Shown here: positions 25,671-36,047 of the stretch, piece after piece | Position numbering within the stretch: the stretch's first letter is position 1 | Layout of the letters: every line of letters begins with the position of its first letter | Origin: Viscum album | Taxonomy: Eukaryota; Streptophyta; Magnoliopsida; Santalales; Viscaceae | Assembly (NCBI GenBank): GCA_963277665.1 | Contig: OY728123.1 | Span: 632,026,915 to 632,090,914, forward strand | DNA length: 64,000 bases | Reading direction: 5' to 3' | The notes under the pieces: model-generated | The model's database searches: none | Told to the model about the DNA's origin: nothing | Seen by the model: only the letters and a program-made list of their open reading frames with translations | Position numbers and translations under genes: made by a program

Positions 25671-25679
25671 ATATTTATA
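25671..25679 (-). promoter_or_regulatory. LTR TATA box of element B (5' LTR)
   Basis: Minus strand TATAAATAT followed by AGGG, 42 bp before the leader-ORF ATG at 25629, in the same arrangement as 17973-17984. Confidence 0.6.
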
Positions 25680-25863
25680 CTAATCATGTGATCACTGTTC
25701 AATGGCTATATTAGCAATGGTAACATTTCTTAACGGTATTCCAAAATCCAAAAACATAAAACCAAGGAAGTGAATATGTCTTATATAACCATTTTACATA
25801 ATAAGACATTTAATTGGATTAAGATGAATTTTAAATAACAAAATATTTGGTTGTTACATTGAG

Positions 25864-26682
25864 AGAGAGTGTGAGATGAATGAAATCCAGATTAGAAGTA
25901 AATAGGGAACTTGAATTAAAAAGATAAATGAATTACCTAGAATCAAAACAGATAAAAAAACCTAATAAGTATATCCTTAATAGTATTTTTTAGGGATAGA
26001 ACCATCCAGTGGTTGAAAACCCTTTTCTCTCCCCCATGACCCCTATTTATTGTGATAAAAAGTATCCTTGGTGCCTTATAATTGTTCCATAATTGTTAGG
26101 ATGTCAACCTAGGCCATCAAGGGGTCATAACTGGGGATACCAGGCATTTAAACTCATCAAACCAAACATCATTTAAACTAAAATGAGTTTTTAACACCAT
26201 GAATGGTTTCTTTATGTTGTAATATTATGCAAATGAACCTTGAGAGAGTTTATGACTTGAAATTGGAGTTTTAAGATTTTGAGGGAGGTATCATAGCGTG
26301 ACACGTAAGTGTCACTCTGTGGCCCATGTGCACTTTTCCCAAACACTTCTTATTCTCTTACGGATTCTCTTTACACATTGAATTATTTAATAATTACACT
26401 ATAAATTAATATTTATAGAAAAAAAAATTCTAGAAAGTTCATCTCTATATCAGCTCAGTTATTTACTTCAAAGTTTTGGACTTGGCCCTTTGTCTATATA
26501 ACATATCAGGTCATCTTCTGTATCACAAATTCAACACTTTTTATCTCATTTTTGTACATTTTTTATAAACATCCATAAAAATAAAAATATTTTGAAAATC
26601 ATCACTGTTAAACTTTTAAAGTGTAAAAACAATGTGTTTTATATTCAAATATTCATAAAAAATGTGACTCTCTAAAATGACA
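25864..26682 (-). repeat. Element C, 5' LTR, outer segment (right of element B)
   Basis: Continues the LTR interrupted by B and aligns with 215-1022. A 7-bp inverted repeat around an ACGT core (gtgacac-gtaa-gtgtcac, 26298-26315) is partly kept in the left LTR. The LTR terminus is TGTCATTTTAGAGAGTCAC on the minus strand, starting at 26682. No gene. Confidence 0.55.
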
Positions 26683-28445
26683 TTATCCCACCTATTCTAA
26701 ATGTATGAAAGTAACGTGGTGACTGATAGAAGATAATTAAGCCAGACTCAGAAGATTATGTGGATCTAGAAAGATCTCACCTTGGTACATCCAAGTGATA
26801 AAGGTATAAATTATGAATTATGAATACTAACGGGATGATAAACCGAAATATGTAATGGACAATAATCATTTTTTATACTTCTTTTAATAGTATTATTAGG
26901 GTTTTTAGATATTTATCATCCATTGTAACATATATTAACTTATTTTATAATGAAATTGATGTTTTCATCTCTCTTTTCAATGTAGTACAAACTTTATAAA
27001 CCATATAATCTGTTGTGTGCATTGTGTTTGTAGTTTGTGCCTGCATGTGTGTGTTGGTCATATGGTTAAACAAGTGTATGTTTTTCAGAACTAATATTGT
27101 GAAGTGAATGGTACTAGAGAAATCCAATGTGAAGGATAAAACAAGTAGGTGGTTTGGGTATGACGTATTCCAAGATCTAATATTCGAATTTGTGTGGGAT
27201 GGATGATCAGAAGTCTCCATACATCCGACATTTGAAGTCCTACTATGATGGGAAACTAGTAGTAGGAACTATTGGGTATATAAAATATTCTCCCCCATCA
27301 TCTCCAACTAGTATTATTTGAGTTTTTTTGTGAAAATTCTATTAGTGTGATTTATCAAGTCTCATAGTGAATTCACTCAGAAGAAGCAGTGGAATAAGAG
27401 GGATTATGGGATATCAAAAAGTTCCCTTAAGTGACAAGTGTCTTGGGGTGTGTTCCAATTTTTTAGGCAACTGTTCAAGCTTGGTTGGAGGAATATTCTC
27501 TTACTCATGAATTTTTGGTCTATTATGTTATTAGAATAATTTTCACTAAATTGTAGAGGGGATACCACTAGTTGTTTTGGATATCAAATGTATTCCTGGT
27601 GATAGAAGTCATGTGACATGTTTCATTCTAAGGGTGGAATTCCAGATCTTTGTATAAGACTATTGAAATTCCTATGGGATCCAATGATTCCTTAAATTAT
27701 CTATGTTACATGGTACTTATATTTCTTGTGGAAATAATTGGATGGGATAGGAACATATTGATAATACGATGGTGGATATTACAGATCAGGGAGTACATTG
27801 GTATTACTAATTCTGTAGGGTTTGTAGTTCTGTTGGGTGGAAAGGTAAGACTGAATAAGAAAAGTAAACTAAAAGGAAATGATAACAAGCATAGGGACTA
27901 TTTAGGTGGTTATTAACAGATTTTATGCATGTTCCTAGAAATATATATCAACGGATTATTCCAATAGTCCAATGAAAATGGGTGGAATATTGAAAGGTAT
28001 GTTTCATTAAAGTTTAAATTCTAGAGGTTCAATAAATCACAACTGGTGGTGGTGATTGAAACTTTTAAAAGTGCCTGATTAATCTCATCTTAGGAGAATG
28101 TGTACTCAGATATAAATCAAGAGAATTATGTGAGAGTATGTTTTAATTTATGTTGGGGGATTCATGGTTATGGAAAGTGTGGAAAGTGTTCAAATATTCA
28201 AAAGGTGATGATTGAAATGAGTATTGATATGTTTGGATTAGATAACCCAAATATGATGTCTGAGGTATTATTTTCATGAAAAAACTTGGGTGATATAGGT
28301 TGAATGATTATAATTATAAATCATTCATAGTATTACTAAAACATGGTTAATGAGAGTGAAATATTCAGTGTCCATGGGTAAAGTTTATGTTCTGGTGTTT
28401 TATCTCATGGAAATCCATTGTATATAAATTTACCTTTAAAAATGA
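26683..28445. repeat. Repeat G, copy 1 (carries the empty site of element F)
   Basis: Aligns with 43585-44798 and then with 63403-64000. Landmarks: ccc(a/g)cctattctaaat (26687/43594), tgtgttgtttgtagt-like GT-rich stretch (27010/43920), tttgtagttctgttgg (27826/44747), gataaca…catagggact/catagggatt (27880/63403) and tgggggattcatggttatg (28156/63710). It is intact where F interrupts copy 2 and begins abruptly at the C LTR end, so C probably inserted in it. The frames at 26945-27220 and 27650-27916 are not kept in copy 2. Nature unknown: an old LTR or a long tandem repeat. Confidence 0.6.
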
Positions 28446-29040
28446 TAATAACCATGATACATATGGACTATAAGTTGGTATAGGGGATGTGAGTGAAGAT
28501 AAATATTTGATGTTATAGAGTGTAAAATTCTAGATGTCATTTTTTTATAGAAGTGGAATGATTTTTCTATCATCCTCATGACATAAAAATATAACAGATT
28601 GGGCCATGCTAAATAGAAATAATGGAAAAACCAATGTCATGATGAATGTTTCATTTTAGTGCTTACGTACTTGAGAAGATTTTGAAATTATTTTAACTTC
28701 CTCTAGAATAGTGGTGGGGTCCTTAAAGAATTAGTAATATACAGAGTTGTGGGAGAAAAATACCATGAAGGCCTCAGATTCACTGAGAATGAGTTTCAAT
28801 TGGAGTTCATCACCACAATGAAATCAGAATTTTTAGTAGTATCAAATGGATCTCAAATCTGATGATGTCTCTAGAGTTCAGTGTACAAGAAGCTCTCGAG
28901 TTATAGGTACATGATCATATGGTCGAAAGTAAATATAAAATAGAAAAGGGACATAAAAATGGTACATAGTAGAGCTTGTTGGTTAAATTTTAAAAAAATT
29001 ATAGGATGGAAACCCAGTTCCTATGGTATTTTTAGGAAGT
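28446..29040. other. G-associated sequence between copy 1 and element D, unidentified
   Basis: AT-rich, no protein motif recognised, no partner within the window (its counterpart would lie beyond 64000). It contains gtggtggggtcc at 28709. The last five bases before D (acatg, 29041-29045) are its target duplication. Confidence 0.4.
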
Positions 29041-29045
29041 ACATG

Positions 29046-31895
29046 TATGGAATCCCTCCTTTTTATTACCTAAATTTTCATTACATTTTACAAACAAATG
29101 ATCTTTAAAGTTCAGTGTCTTGGAAATAAGGAACATAAAACATGAAAACATAAAACATTATTCTAATACACCTATAGTTATTCATCATAAGTTCATCCTA
29201 AGTAAAATTATTTCATCTCATAACCTGGAGACATACATCAAAGGAAAGGGTGAGTAGAAGTCCCAGTAAGGAAAACAAGGGAATAAGTTTACTTGTGAAA
29301 TCAATAAGAACATGATTAAAAAAACATAAAGACAAGTGTAATGGAATTAGAGGCATTTCATAATTAAAAAAACTTGAACCATAACATTAATTAGTGCCTA
29401 AAACATTTAATTTATACATTTACTAACATATCACCAAGGTTCATCCCCACGGTTTCATAAAAATTACCAAGGTTATTCACTAAGTTATCGGGAAACTTGT
29501 TATCTCTAGAGATTAAATCATTACCCAATGCATTGGAGCTCTATCAGGGTGCCCCCTAAATATTTATTTTTCATGTGAGCCACATATTTCACTATGAAAC
29601 ATTTCATAAATAACCCCTAGAGAAGAAAAAAAATGGGTTTCATTTTAAAAAAGTGACATTTTAAAAGTTCTTAAAATCTTGATCGTTATGTCATTTATAA
29701 CCCATAGAAAGGGAGTTAGAGTTATATGTATGTAAATTCTAGAATCAAAAAAATAAATTTTATGTATTTATGAATACCCATGGAAATAAAAAAAGATTTG
29801 GGTATTCACATAAATAATACAAGATAGTTTCTTGAGAAAAAGAGAGTGATTTTTAGACAAATATTCTACAGCATAACGACTATCTAACATGGTATTAGAA
29901 AATGTTTAAAAGAGAGGGTACAAGATTCACCCACTCATAAAAAATCATAATAAAGTATGGGTATAGAATAAAAATAAATAAGATCATAGTATGGATATTT
30001 AAAGGAAATACCATATCAAAATGAAACTCGAAAGAAAAGAGCAGATGTGATTTCTTTTACGAAAATTTGGGAGCGTAACGGCATCACTTAAAAATTAAGA
30101 AAACAAATTGACGAGAGAAGAAAGGGTCTCTCATCATTTGGACATAAAATAGATAGTAATAATAATATATAATAACATAACCCCACATAAGAATATGGAA
30201 ACTAGAAGACATAACTTAAAAGAAATCATGGCTAAAAAAGGAGGGTGGAAGGTTCCCTTACCTTGAAGAGTAACTTTGAAAGCATGAAGGTTGGGACCAT
30301 GGGAGACTTGAGGGAACCTTGGGGGGACTCCTTTATAGGAAAAATACTATAACTTTGTGGAGGAGGATTTTGGAATGAAAATAATGAGGGAATGTCTTGG
30401 TATTTATATGAAAAGTGGGGGAATATTTAATTAATTTACAAGGGACACCTCATCGGTGGTATTTGCAAAACCATGGGCTTGCCCATGGTATTGGCCACTT
30501 AGGACACCTCATAAAATATAATATTATTCACAAGTCTAATAGTTTTATTACATCATTATTACATCATCAATGATGTCATTAAACACTTGAAACTCAAAAC
30601 TGTATTTTTAATATTCACCGAAAAATCAATTATTTTGGAAAAATATCAAAAATTTACCCTAACCTAATATTGATGCTCTGAATTCAAAAATTAAATCCAT
30701 TTTATGAAAATAATTTTATAAATATTTTTAATTCAATTTTTAAATAGAATCATTATTTATTCCAAATAAACAACTTTAAATTTATAACTTTTTTTGTAAC
30801 ACCTTAAAAAGTAATCAAGGTCCCATAAAATTATCATATAACCATATGAAAATAAAGTAACAATTTTTTATTACATTTTATGAAAATAAATTTTTATTTT
30901 AAATTATAAAATTAATTATAAAATTGTAATTAAAATATTTATGACATACAAAAATACTGATACTTATATTATGACCATTTTTTTCACTTTTAAGATGTCT
31001 AAATTATATTTATACATTCCTGGGTGATGTTTCTATTTTTTTTTTTTGCAGATTTACTATTCATTACTATTCATATGGGTATATTACTATTCATACTTTA
31101 CTATTCCACAAAAATTAAGTTGAACTTATTTGACTCTAAATTTCTTACTGTTCATAATTGTTGAAGATCATTTTCTGAAAATCATTTTACATTTTTAATT
31201 ATTTAAAGTTTACATAAATATTTTAAAATATCCCTTTTTCTAAAATTCATCAAAAATATGGAACTTCATCCTAAATTTATCCAAATATTGGAAAATCACA
31301 AAATTTATTGTAATAAGAAATAAAAAATTTATTTATACCAAGGGATTACAAAAAGTATCTAAGGTCTCATTACATATCCCCTTATAACACATGCATAGGA
31401 CCTAAGTGTAAGGTGTGCAATGGTGATAGAGCCTTGGGGTGGCTCAGAAAACATTTCTGGAGTGGTGATTTCTGTCAGCTTGACATTCTCCCTTAGGTGA
31501 TTCCATTCAAGCTTCACATGTTGGGGTTCCGCTAGGGCTTGGTCCAGAGCAAAGCCCAGTAAATCCACCTCCTTCCAAAGCTCTGACAGATGGGCTTCGT
31601 ATAGCCCGAGTCTACTAGATGAGGCTATCGACTCTTCTTTCTGTATTAACCAAGATCACTTGTATTAATAAACAATAATTGTAACGTAAATAGTTTAGTT
31701 TCCAACAGTCATATTGACCAATGGTCATATTGAAAAATGGTCATATTGACCAACAATCATATAACAGTCGAAACCCAATAGCCTCATTTAATTATAATCA
31801 CTTTGTTAATTAAAAGATATCGTTTTTTGGAGTATAAAATGAAATAACACACAAATTTTGGAAACAAATATTATTCAAAAGATCGGGTCGTTACA
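29046..31895 (-). repeat. Element D, 3' LTR
   Basis: 2850 bp. In element orientation: TGTAACGACCCGATC start at 31895, leader frame 31359-31628, TTACTATTCA-type repeats (around 31055-31110), conserved block 29523-29559, acceptor-like CTCACCC…TGTCTCCAG (29254 to about 29225), end …CCATA. The TATA position (31661-31670) is degraded to TATTAATACA. Confidence 0.92.
31359..31628 (-). pseudogene. LTR leader ORF, 3' LTR copy of element D (no stop, start codon ATG changed to ATA)
   Basis: 89 open codons plus TAG with no internal stop, the best-preserved copy. The initiator is ATA instead of the ATG seen at the same place in the other three copies. The product is acidic/amphipathic: a Ser-rich start (ASSSRLGLYEAHLSEL), a helical middle (LGFALDQALAEPQHVKLEWN), then EITTPEMFSEPPQ, IAHLTLRSY and the end VIRGYVMRP. 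No signal peptide, membrane segment or metal-binding motif is seen. Because it lies in R/U5 of the LTR, it would be in the leader of the full-length RNA. Similarity between the B and D families stops right at the stop codon. Confidence 0.68.
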
Positions 31896-31909
31896 TTCTT
31901 CCCCCCTTA
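31896..31909 (-). other. Polypurine tract of element D
   Basis: Minus strand taaggggggaagaa directly before TGTAACGACC, an almost pure purine run of typical length. Confidence 0.85.
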
Positions 31910-31919
31910 AATTTCATCC

Positions 31920-33180
31920 CCGTAATTTTAACTCATACCCTAAGAAGATAAAAGGTGTGGGTGCTTCTTCCTCATAGTCTCCTCTAGTTCCCACATGGCT
32001 TCTTCACATTTTTGGTTCCTTCACAACACCTTAAAAAGGTGGGTAGTCTTGTTTCCTAGAACCTTGTCTCTATGATCCAAGATCTCCACTGACTGCTCTT
32101 CATAATATATTTCATGTTCCAGTTGTACAACCTCTAGATTTAGTATATGTGAAGGGTCAGGAATGTACTTGCTCAAAAGGGACACATGGAAGATATAATG
32201 AACTTGTGCTAGATTTAGAGGAAGTGCAAGCTAACAACCCACTACTCCTACACGATCAATGATTTCATAGGGGCCAATGTACCTAGGTCTAAGCTTCCCT
32301 TTCTTCCCAAACCTCATGATTCTCTTCCAAGGTGAAATCCGAAGAAAGACTTTGTCACCAACATCAAACTCCATGTCCCTTCAATGATTATCGTCATAGC
32401 TCTTTTTCCAACTCTATGTAGCCTTAATGTGTTGTTGGATGGCATGCAATTTTTATGTCAACTCTTGCACAATATCAGGCCCAAGAAGCTTTCAATCTCC
32501 AACATCATCCCAACAAGTAGGAGTTCTACATCACTTCCCATATAGATCTTCTTAGGGTGCCATTTGAATGCTCGGGTGGAAGTTGTTGTTGTAAGATAAC
32601 TCAACTAAAGGGAGATATTGATCCCATCCACCTTTAAATTTCATTGATCATGTTCTCAACATATCATCGAGTGTTTTAATAGTCCTTTAAGATTTTCAAT
32701 TAGTTTGGAGGTGATAGGCCATACTAAAATTCAATTTAGTTCTCAGATCATGTTGAAGACTTTTCTATAATTTTGAGGTGAACATTGGATCACCATCCGA
32801 TACGATAGAAAGTGGAACTCCATGCAGCCTTACCACTTCCTTCACATAAATTATGGAGTGTTTATCAAGATATAAATCTTCTTGAATGAAGATAAAATGG
32901 TCAGTCTTGGTGAGATGGTCCATAATAACCCATATCATATTGTTTCCCTTGGAAGTTCTCGGGAGACCAGTGACGAAGTCCATAGTGATATTTTCCCGCT
33001 TACATGCTAGTATGGGTAGTGGTTGCAATACCCCTTTAGAAATTTGTTACTCTGTCTTCACTTGCTGACATACCAAGCACCTTGAAGTGTAGTCAGTAAT
33101 CTCCCTTTTCATATTAACCCACCAATAATGATCACAAAGGTCCCTATACATTTTTTTGCTTCAAGGATGTATAGAGAAAG
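31920..33180 (-). pseudogene. Integrase and chromodomain remnant of element D
   Basis: Zinc-binding part at about 33050-33170 (MYRDLCDHYWWVNMKREI, CLVCQQVK). Core: ENITMDFVTGLPRTSKGNN with the first catalytic Asp, VRLHGVPLSIVSDGDPMFTS with the second, and a region corresponding to RTIKTLDDMLRT where the catalytic Glu codon reads TAA. Then VELSYNNNFHPSIQMAP, RIMRFGKKGKLRPRYIGPYE and HVSLLSKYIPDPSH. The chromodomain lies at about 31930-32050 (CEEAMWELEETMRKKHPHL). The frame at 32886-33068 on the plus strand is antisense to this gene. Confidence 0.88.
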
Positions 33181-33539
33181 TAGAGATATGAGATTCATCC
33201 ATCAGCTCCTTCTTTATTTCTAGAATAGATGGAAAACATAGTCTTGTATGAAATTTCAGTACACCTTCTTGATCAATATCAAACTCAGGAAACTTCCCAT
33301 CTTTCACAGCCTCAAACTTCTTCTATAAAAAAGGATATTCTTTTGAAAATTTCTTGATCTTCTCTAGTAATGACAGTTGAGAAATAATTTGGGTTAGGTT
33401 TGATGATGTCCCATACCATATAAATCCCATGGACATCTTTAATAGGTCATTGATCAATGGATCTATTTGAATCCTCATCATGGAAAGAACAATTGGGTCT
33501 TTCCTTCTTAATGCATCAGTGACTTTGTTTTCTCTTTCA

Positions 33540-34740
33540 GGATGATAATGAATTGAAAAATCAGTCTTTGAGAAGTTCCAACCATATCCTCTATCTCATG
33601 TTCAATTCCTTTTATGTGAAAATATACTTCAAAATTTGATGGTCTGTGTATATATCACATTTTTTCCCATAAATATAGTGCCTCTTTATCTTTAGAGAAA
33701 AAACAACCACAACAAACTCCAGATCTTTCATAGGATAGTTCTGCTCATGAATCTTCAACTGTCGAGATGCATAAGTAATGACTTTTTCATTTTTCATGAG
33801 GACACACCCAAGCCCTTTCATATATGCATCACTAAAAATAATTAATCCTTCTCTACTTTAGGGTAGAGTTTACATGGGTGCAATAACCAATCTCTTCTTC
33901 AACTCTTGGAAACAATCATCATGCTTGTTTGTCCAGATGAACTTGACCCCTTTTTTATTTAACGTGGTTAATGGATTAGAAAGTCATGAAAAGTTTTTCA
34001 AAAACCTCCTATAATATCCTACTAATACAAGGAAACTATGAATATCAGTTATTTTTGTTGGATGAGGCCACTCCTCTATAACTTTTGTCTTTGTAGGGTC
34101 AATTGTGATTCCTTCATCGGTTACAATGTTCCCTAAGAAAGAAACTTTTTGTAACCAGAATTCAGATATTCTGAACTTCCCAAAAATCCTCTCCTTCTAT
34201 AGAGTTTCCAAAATAACCCTAAAATGATCCCAATGCTCCTTGCGACTTTTAAAATATATCAGAATATCATCAGTAAAAACTACCACAAATTTATCAAGGT
34301 AGTACTTAAAAACTTTATTAATTAGATCCATAAAAATAACAGGTGAATTAGTCAGTCCTAAGGGCATAACAACAAACTCATAGTGCCCATATCTTGATTG
34401 GAAGGCAGTTTTCAGAATATCTTCTTTCTTCACCCTCAATTGATGATAACCATATTGAAGATCAATCTTAGAGAATAATTGATCCCCATGATGTTGGTCA
34501 AATAAGTCATCAATTATGGGAAGAGGGTATTTGTTCTTCACTCTGATCCTGTTAAGTTATCTATAATTGATGCATAGCCGCATTGATCTATCCTTCTTCT
34601 TCATAAAGAGAATAGGTGCTCTCGAAGGAGACACACTCAGTCGGATAAAACCCTTCTCCCAATGATCTTGTAGTTTTTTCTTTAACTCCTCCAACTCCAC
34701 ATTTTCCATCCTATATGGGTTCTTTGATATCAGATGAGAT
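33540..34740 (-). pseudogene. Reverse transcriptase and RNase H remnant of element D
   Basis: RT starts near 34720 (KGFIRLSVSPSRAPILF, SMRLCINYR) and continues with [34 protein letters not shown] and [18 protein letters not shown] to FTDDILIY (TDD at 34266-34274), so the catalytic Asp pair is intact. RNase H at 33612-33830: [42 protein letters not shown]. One of the better-kept polyprotein parts here, although stops interrupt the N-terminal part and the connection domain. Confidence 0.9.
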
Positions 34741-35000
34741 CTTGGTATGAGTTCAATGGAGATATCTACCTCTATTTCTAGGGGAGGTATGGGTAACTAC
34801 TCAGGAAATACGTCAATTTATTCCTGGATGATGGGGATATTTTATATACTCAAACTTTCTTTTCCTTATTCTTCTTCACCGATCAACTCCATAAAGAAGG
34901 ATATAGGATGTTCTTATAGAAAAATATCAGGTTGAGATATCTCTCCTTAGAAGATAACTGTAGGTTTTTCATTCAAGACTACGGACAATTCCTTTATTCT

Positions 35001-35350
35001 TCATTTGATCTTAGCATCATACTTTGAGAGCCAGTCCATCCCTAGTATAATGTAGAGTTCCAACATGGGAATTAAAACTAGATTTGTGTTAATATTGTGC
35101 TCACTAAAGTAAATACAAGAGTTTATAAACACTGAAGATTCTTGGATAATCCCACCATGAGTCTTGACTGATAACACTACTTTTAGAAAATCAGGTTTGG
35201 ATTCTAAATTCTTTGCAAACATGGAGGAAATAAAGGAATTATTAGAACCAATATCAAACAAAGTACTTTACAGATTTGAGAGAACAACAAGAGTACCTAC
35301 CACCACATCATTTGGCACTTCAACTTCAGCCATAGTGATTTCAAAAGTAT
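35001..35350 (-). pseudogene. Aspartic protease remnant of element D
   Basis: 86 codons are open (35001-35261), starting at the active site FDIGSNNSFIS, where family members have DSGATHSFIS; the Asp is kept. KNLESKPDFL and ELYIILGMDWLSKYDAKI follow. The upstream part to about 35350 (VVVGTLVVL-type strand) precedes the active site. It separates gag from RT as expected. Confidence 0.85.
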
Positions 35351-35379
35351 GACCTTTTTCTCTTGGTCATTGCTGAGGC

Positions 35380-36042
35380 TGGTGGTGATTCCCCTCCACT
35401 ACCCTTGGATTTGGATAGTGATTGGAAAATTGTCCAAGTTGTCCACACTTATAACATTGTATATTAGGTAGGGCATACATCATATTCCCCTTATCGTCAG
35501 TGTTGGGAAGTTTTGGCTTCACCAAACTACAAAAAATCCACGCAATGTGGCAATCTCTACCACACTTGTATCAATTCCTGCTCCTGAGAAAGTAGTTCCT
35601 TGAATGCTTCTTCACTCATTTATTACATGTGGGATGTTGTACTTACTTGCCTCCTCTTCCCTGATCGAAGCTCCTCCCAAGGCTTGGATCCATCGATCTT
35701 TTCTTGTCATTGGATTTATGAGACCATTGCATCTCACCAAACTCTAATTCAACTTTCATCACACTTCACACGATCTCTTTATAGATATCATAATCTCGGT
35801 TAGTTGTATTCTTCTGTATATGAGGTCTCAGCCCACCAAAAAATCTATCAACGTTACCATTTGGATCCATGACAAAGCAAGAGGTGTAACATGAAAGCCT
35901 TGTAAATTTCATCTCTTAAATTCTCACAGATTCATTCTCCTTCTACTTTATCTCAAAAAACTCCTTCTCAATTCTTATTCTCATCGATTGAGGTAAATAC
36001 ATGCCGAATAAGATCCCTCTGAACTCTTCCCACTCCATAGCT
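35380..36042 (-). pseudogene. gag remnant of element D, C-terminal part with zinc knuckles (cut by solo LTR H)
   Basis: Zinc knuckles near 35525-35575 (YKCGRDCHIA) and 35440-35475 (CYKCGQLGQFSNH). Further upstream EAMEWEEFRGILFGMYLP and RIRIEKEFFEIK (about 35930-36040) are the conserved capsid segment. The reading continues across H into 39081. Several stops. The target copy tcaat of H follows at 36043-36047. Confidence 0.8.
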
Positions 36043-36047
36043 TCAAT

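Larger units (their letters stand above)
15500..25858 (-). mobile_element. Element B: full-length but dead chromovirus (Ty3 type), minus strand
   Basis: LTRs of 2664 bp (15500-18163) and 2652 bp (23207-25858) flank a 5.04-kb internal region holding gag, protease, RT, RNase H, integrase and chromodomain in the standard order on the minus strand. Exact 5-bp target duplication ttgag (15495-15499 and 25859-25863). An initiator-tRNA-Met primer site and a polypurine tract are present. The LTR reads TG…TA rather than TG…CA in element orientation. The polyprotein has many stops, frameshifts and catalytic changes, so the copy is inactive. It is inserted in the 5' LTR of element C. Confidence 0.92.
23207..25858 (-). 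repeat. Element B, 5' LTR
   Basis: 2652 bp, collinear with 15500-18163. In element orientation: TATA at 25671-25679, leader frame 25360-25629, tandem units near 23610-23730, conserved block 23744-23780, and a clean acceptor-like CTCACCC…ATATCCTCAG (23435-23441 to about 23414). Confidence 0.9.
142..26682 (-). mobile_element. Element C: old LTR retrotransposon with tRNA-Asp-type primer site, minus strand, host of elements A and B
   Basis: Direct repeats lie at 142-1022 and at 15430-15499 plus 25864-26682. Outside A and B they flank about 3.4 kb. On the minus strand a decayed match to the tRNA-Asp primer-binding site (14836-14853) lies just inside the right repeat, and a purine-rich TTGGGGAAA just inside the left one, so the element reads right to left. 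The LTR starts TGTAGGAGTCAC on the left and TGTCATTTTAGAGAGTCAC on the right. The left LTR is cut by the CACTA end. No protease, RT or integrase motif was found in the internal pieces, so it may be non-autonomous or fully decayed. An Athila-type assignment rests on the primer site alone. Confidence 0.5.

Noticed and set aside
27650..27916. 88-codon frame in repeat G copy 1
   Set aside because: Not maintained in copy 2 at 44570-44800, and an equally long antisense frame overlaps it.
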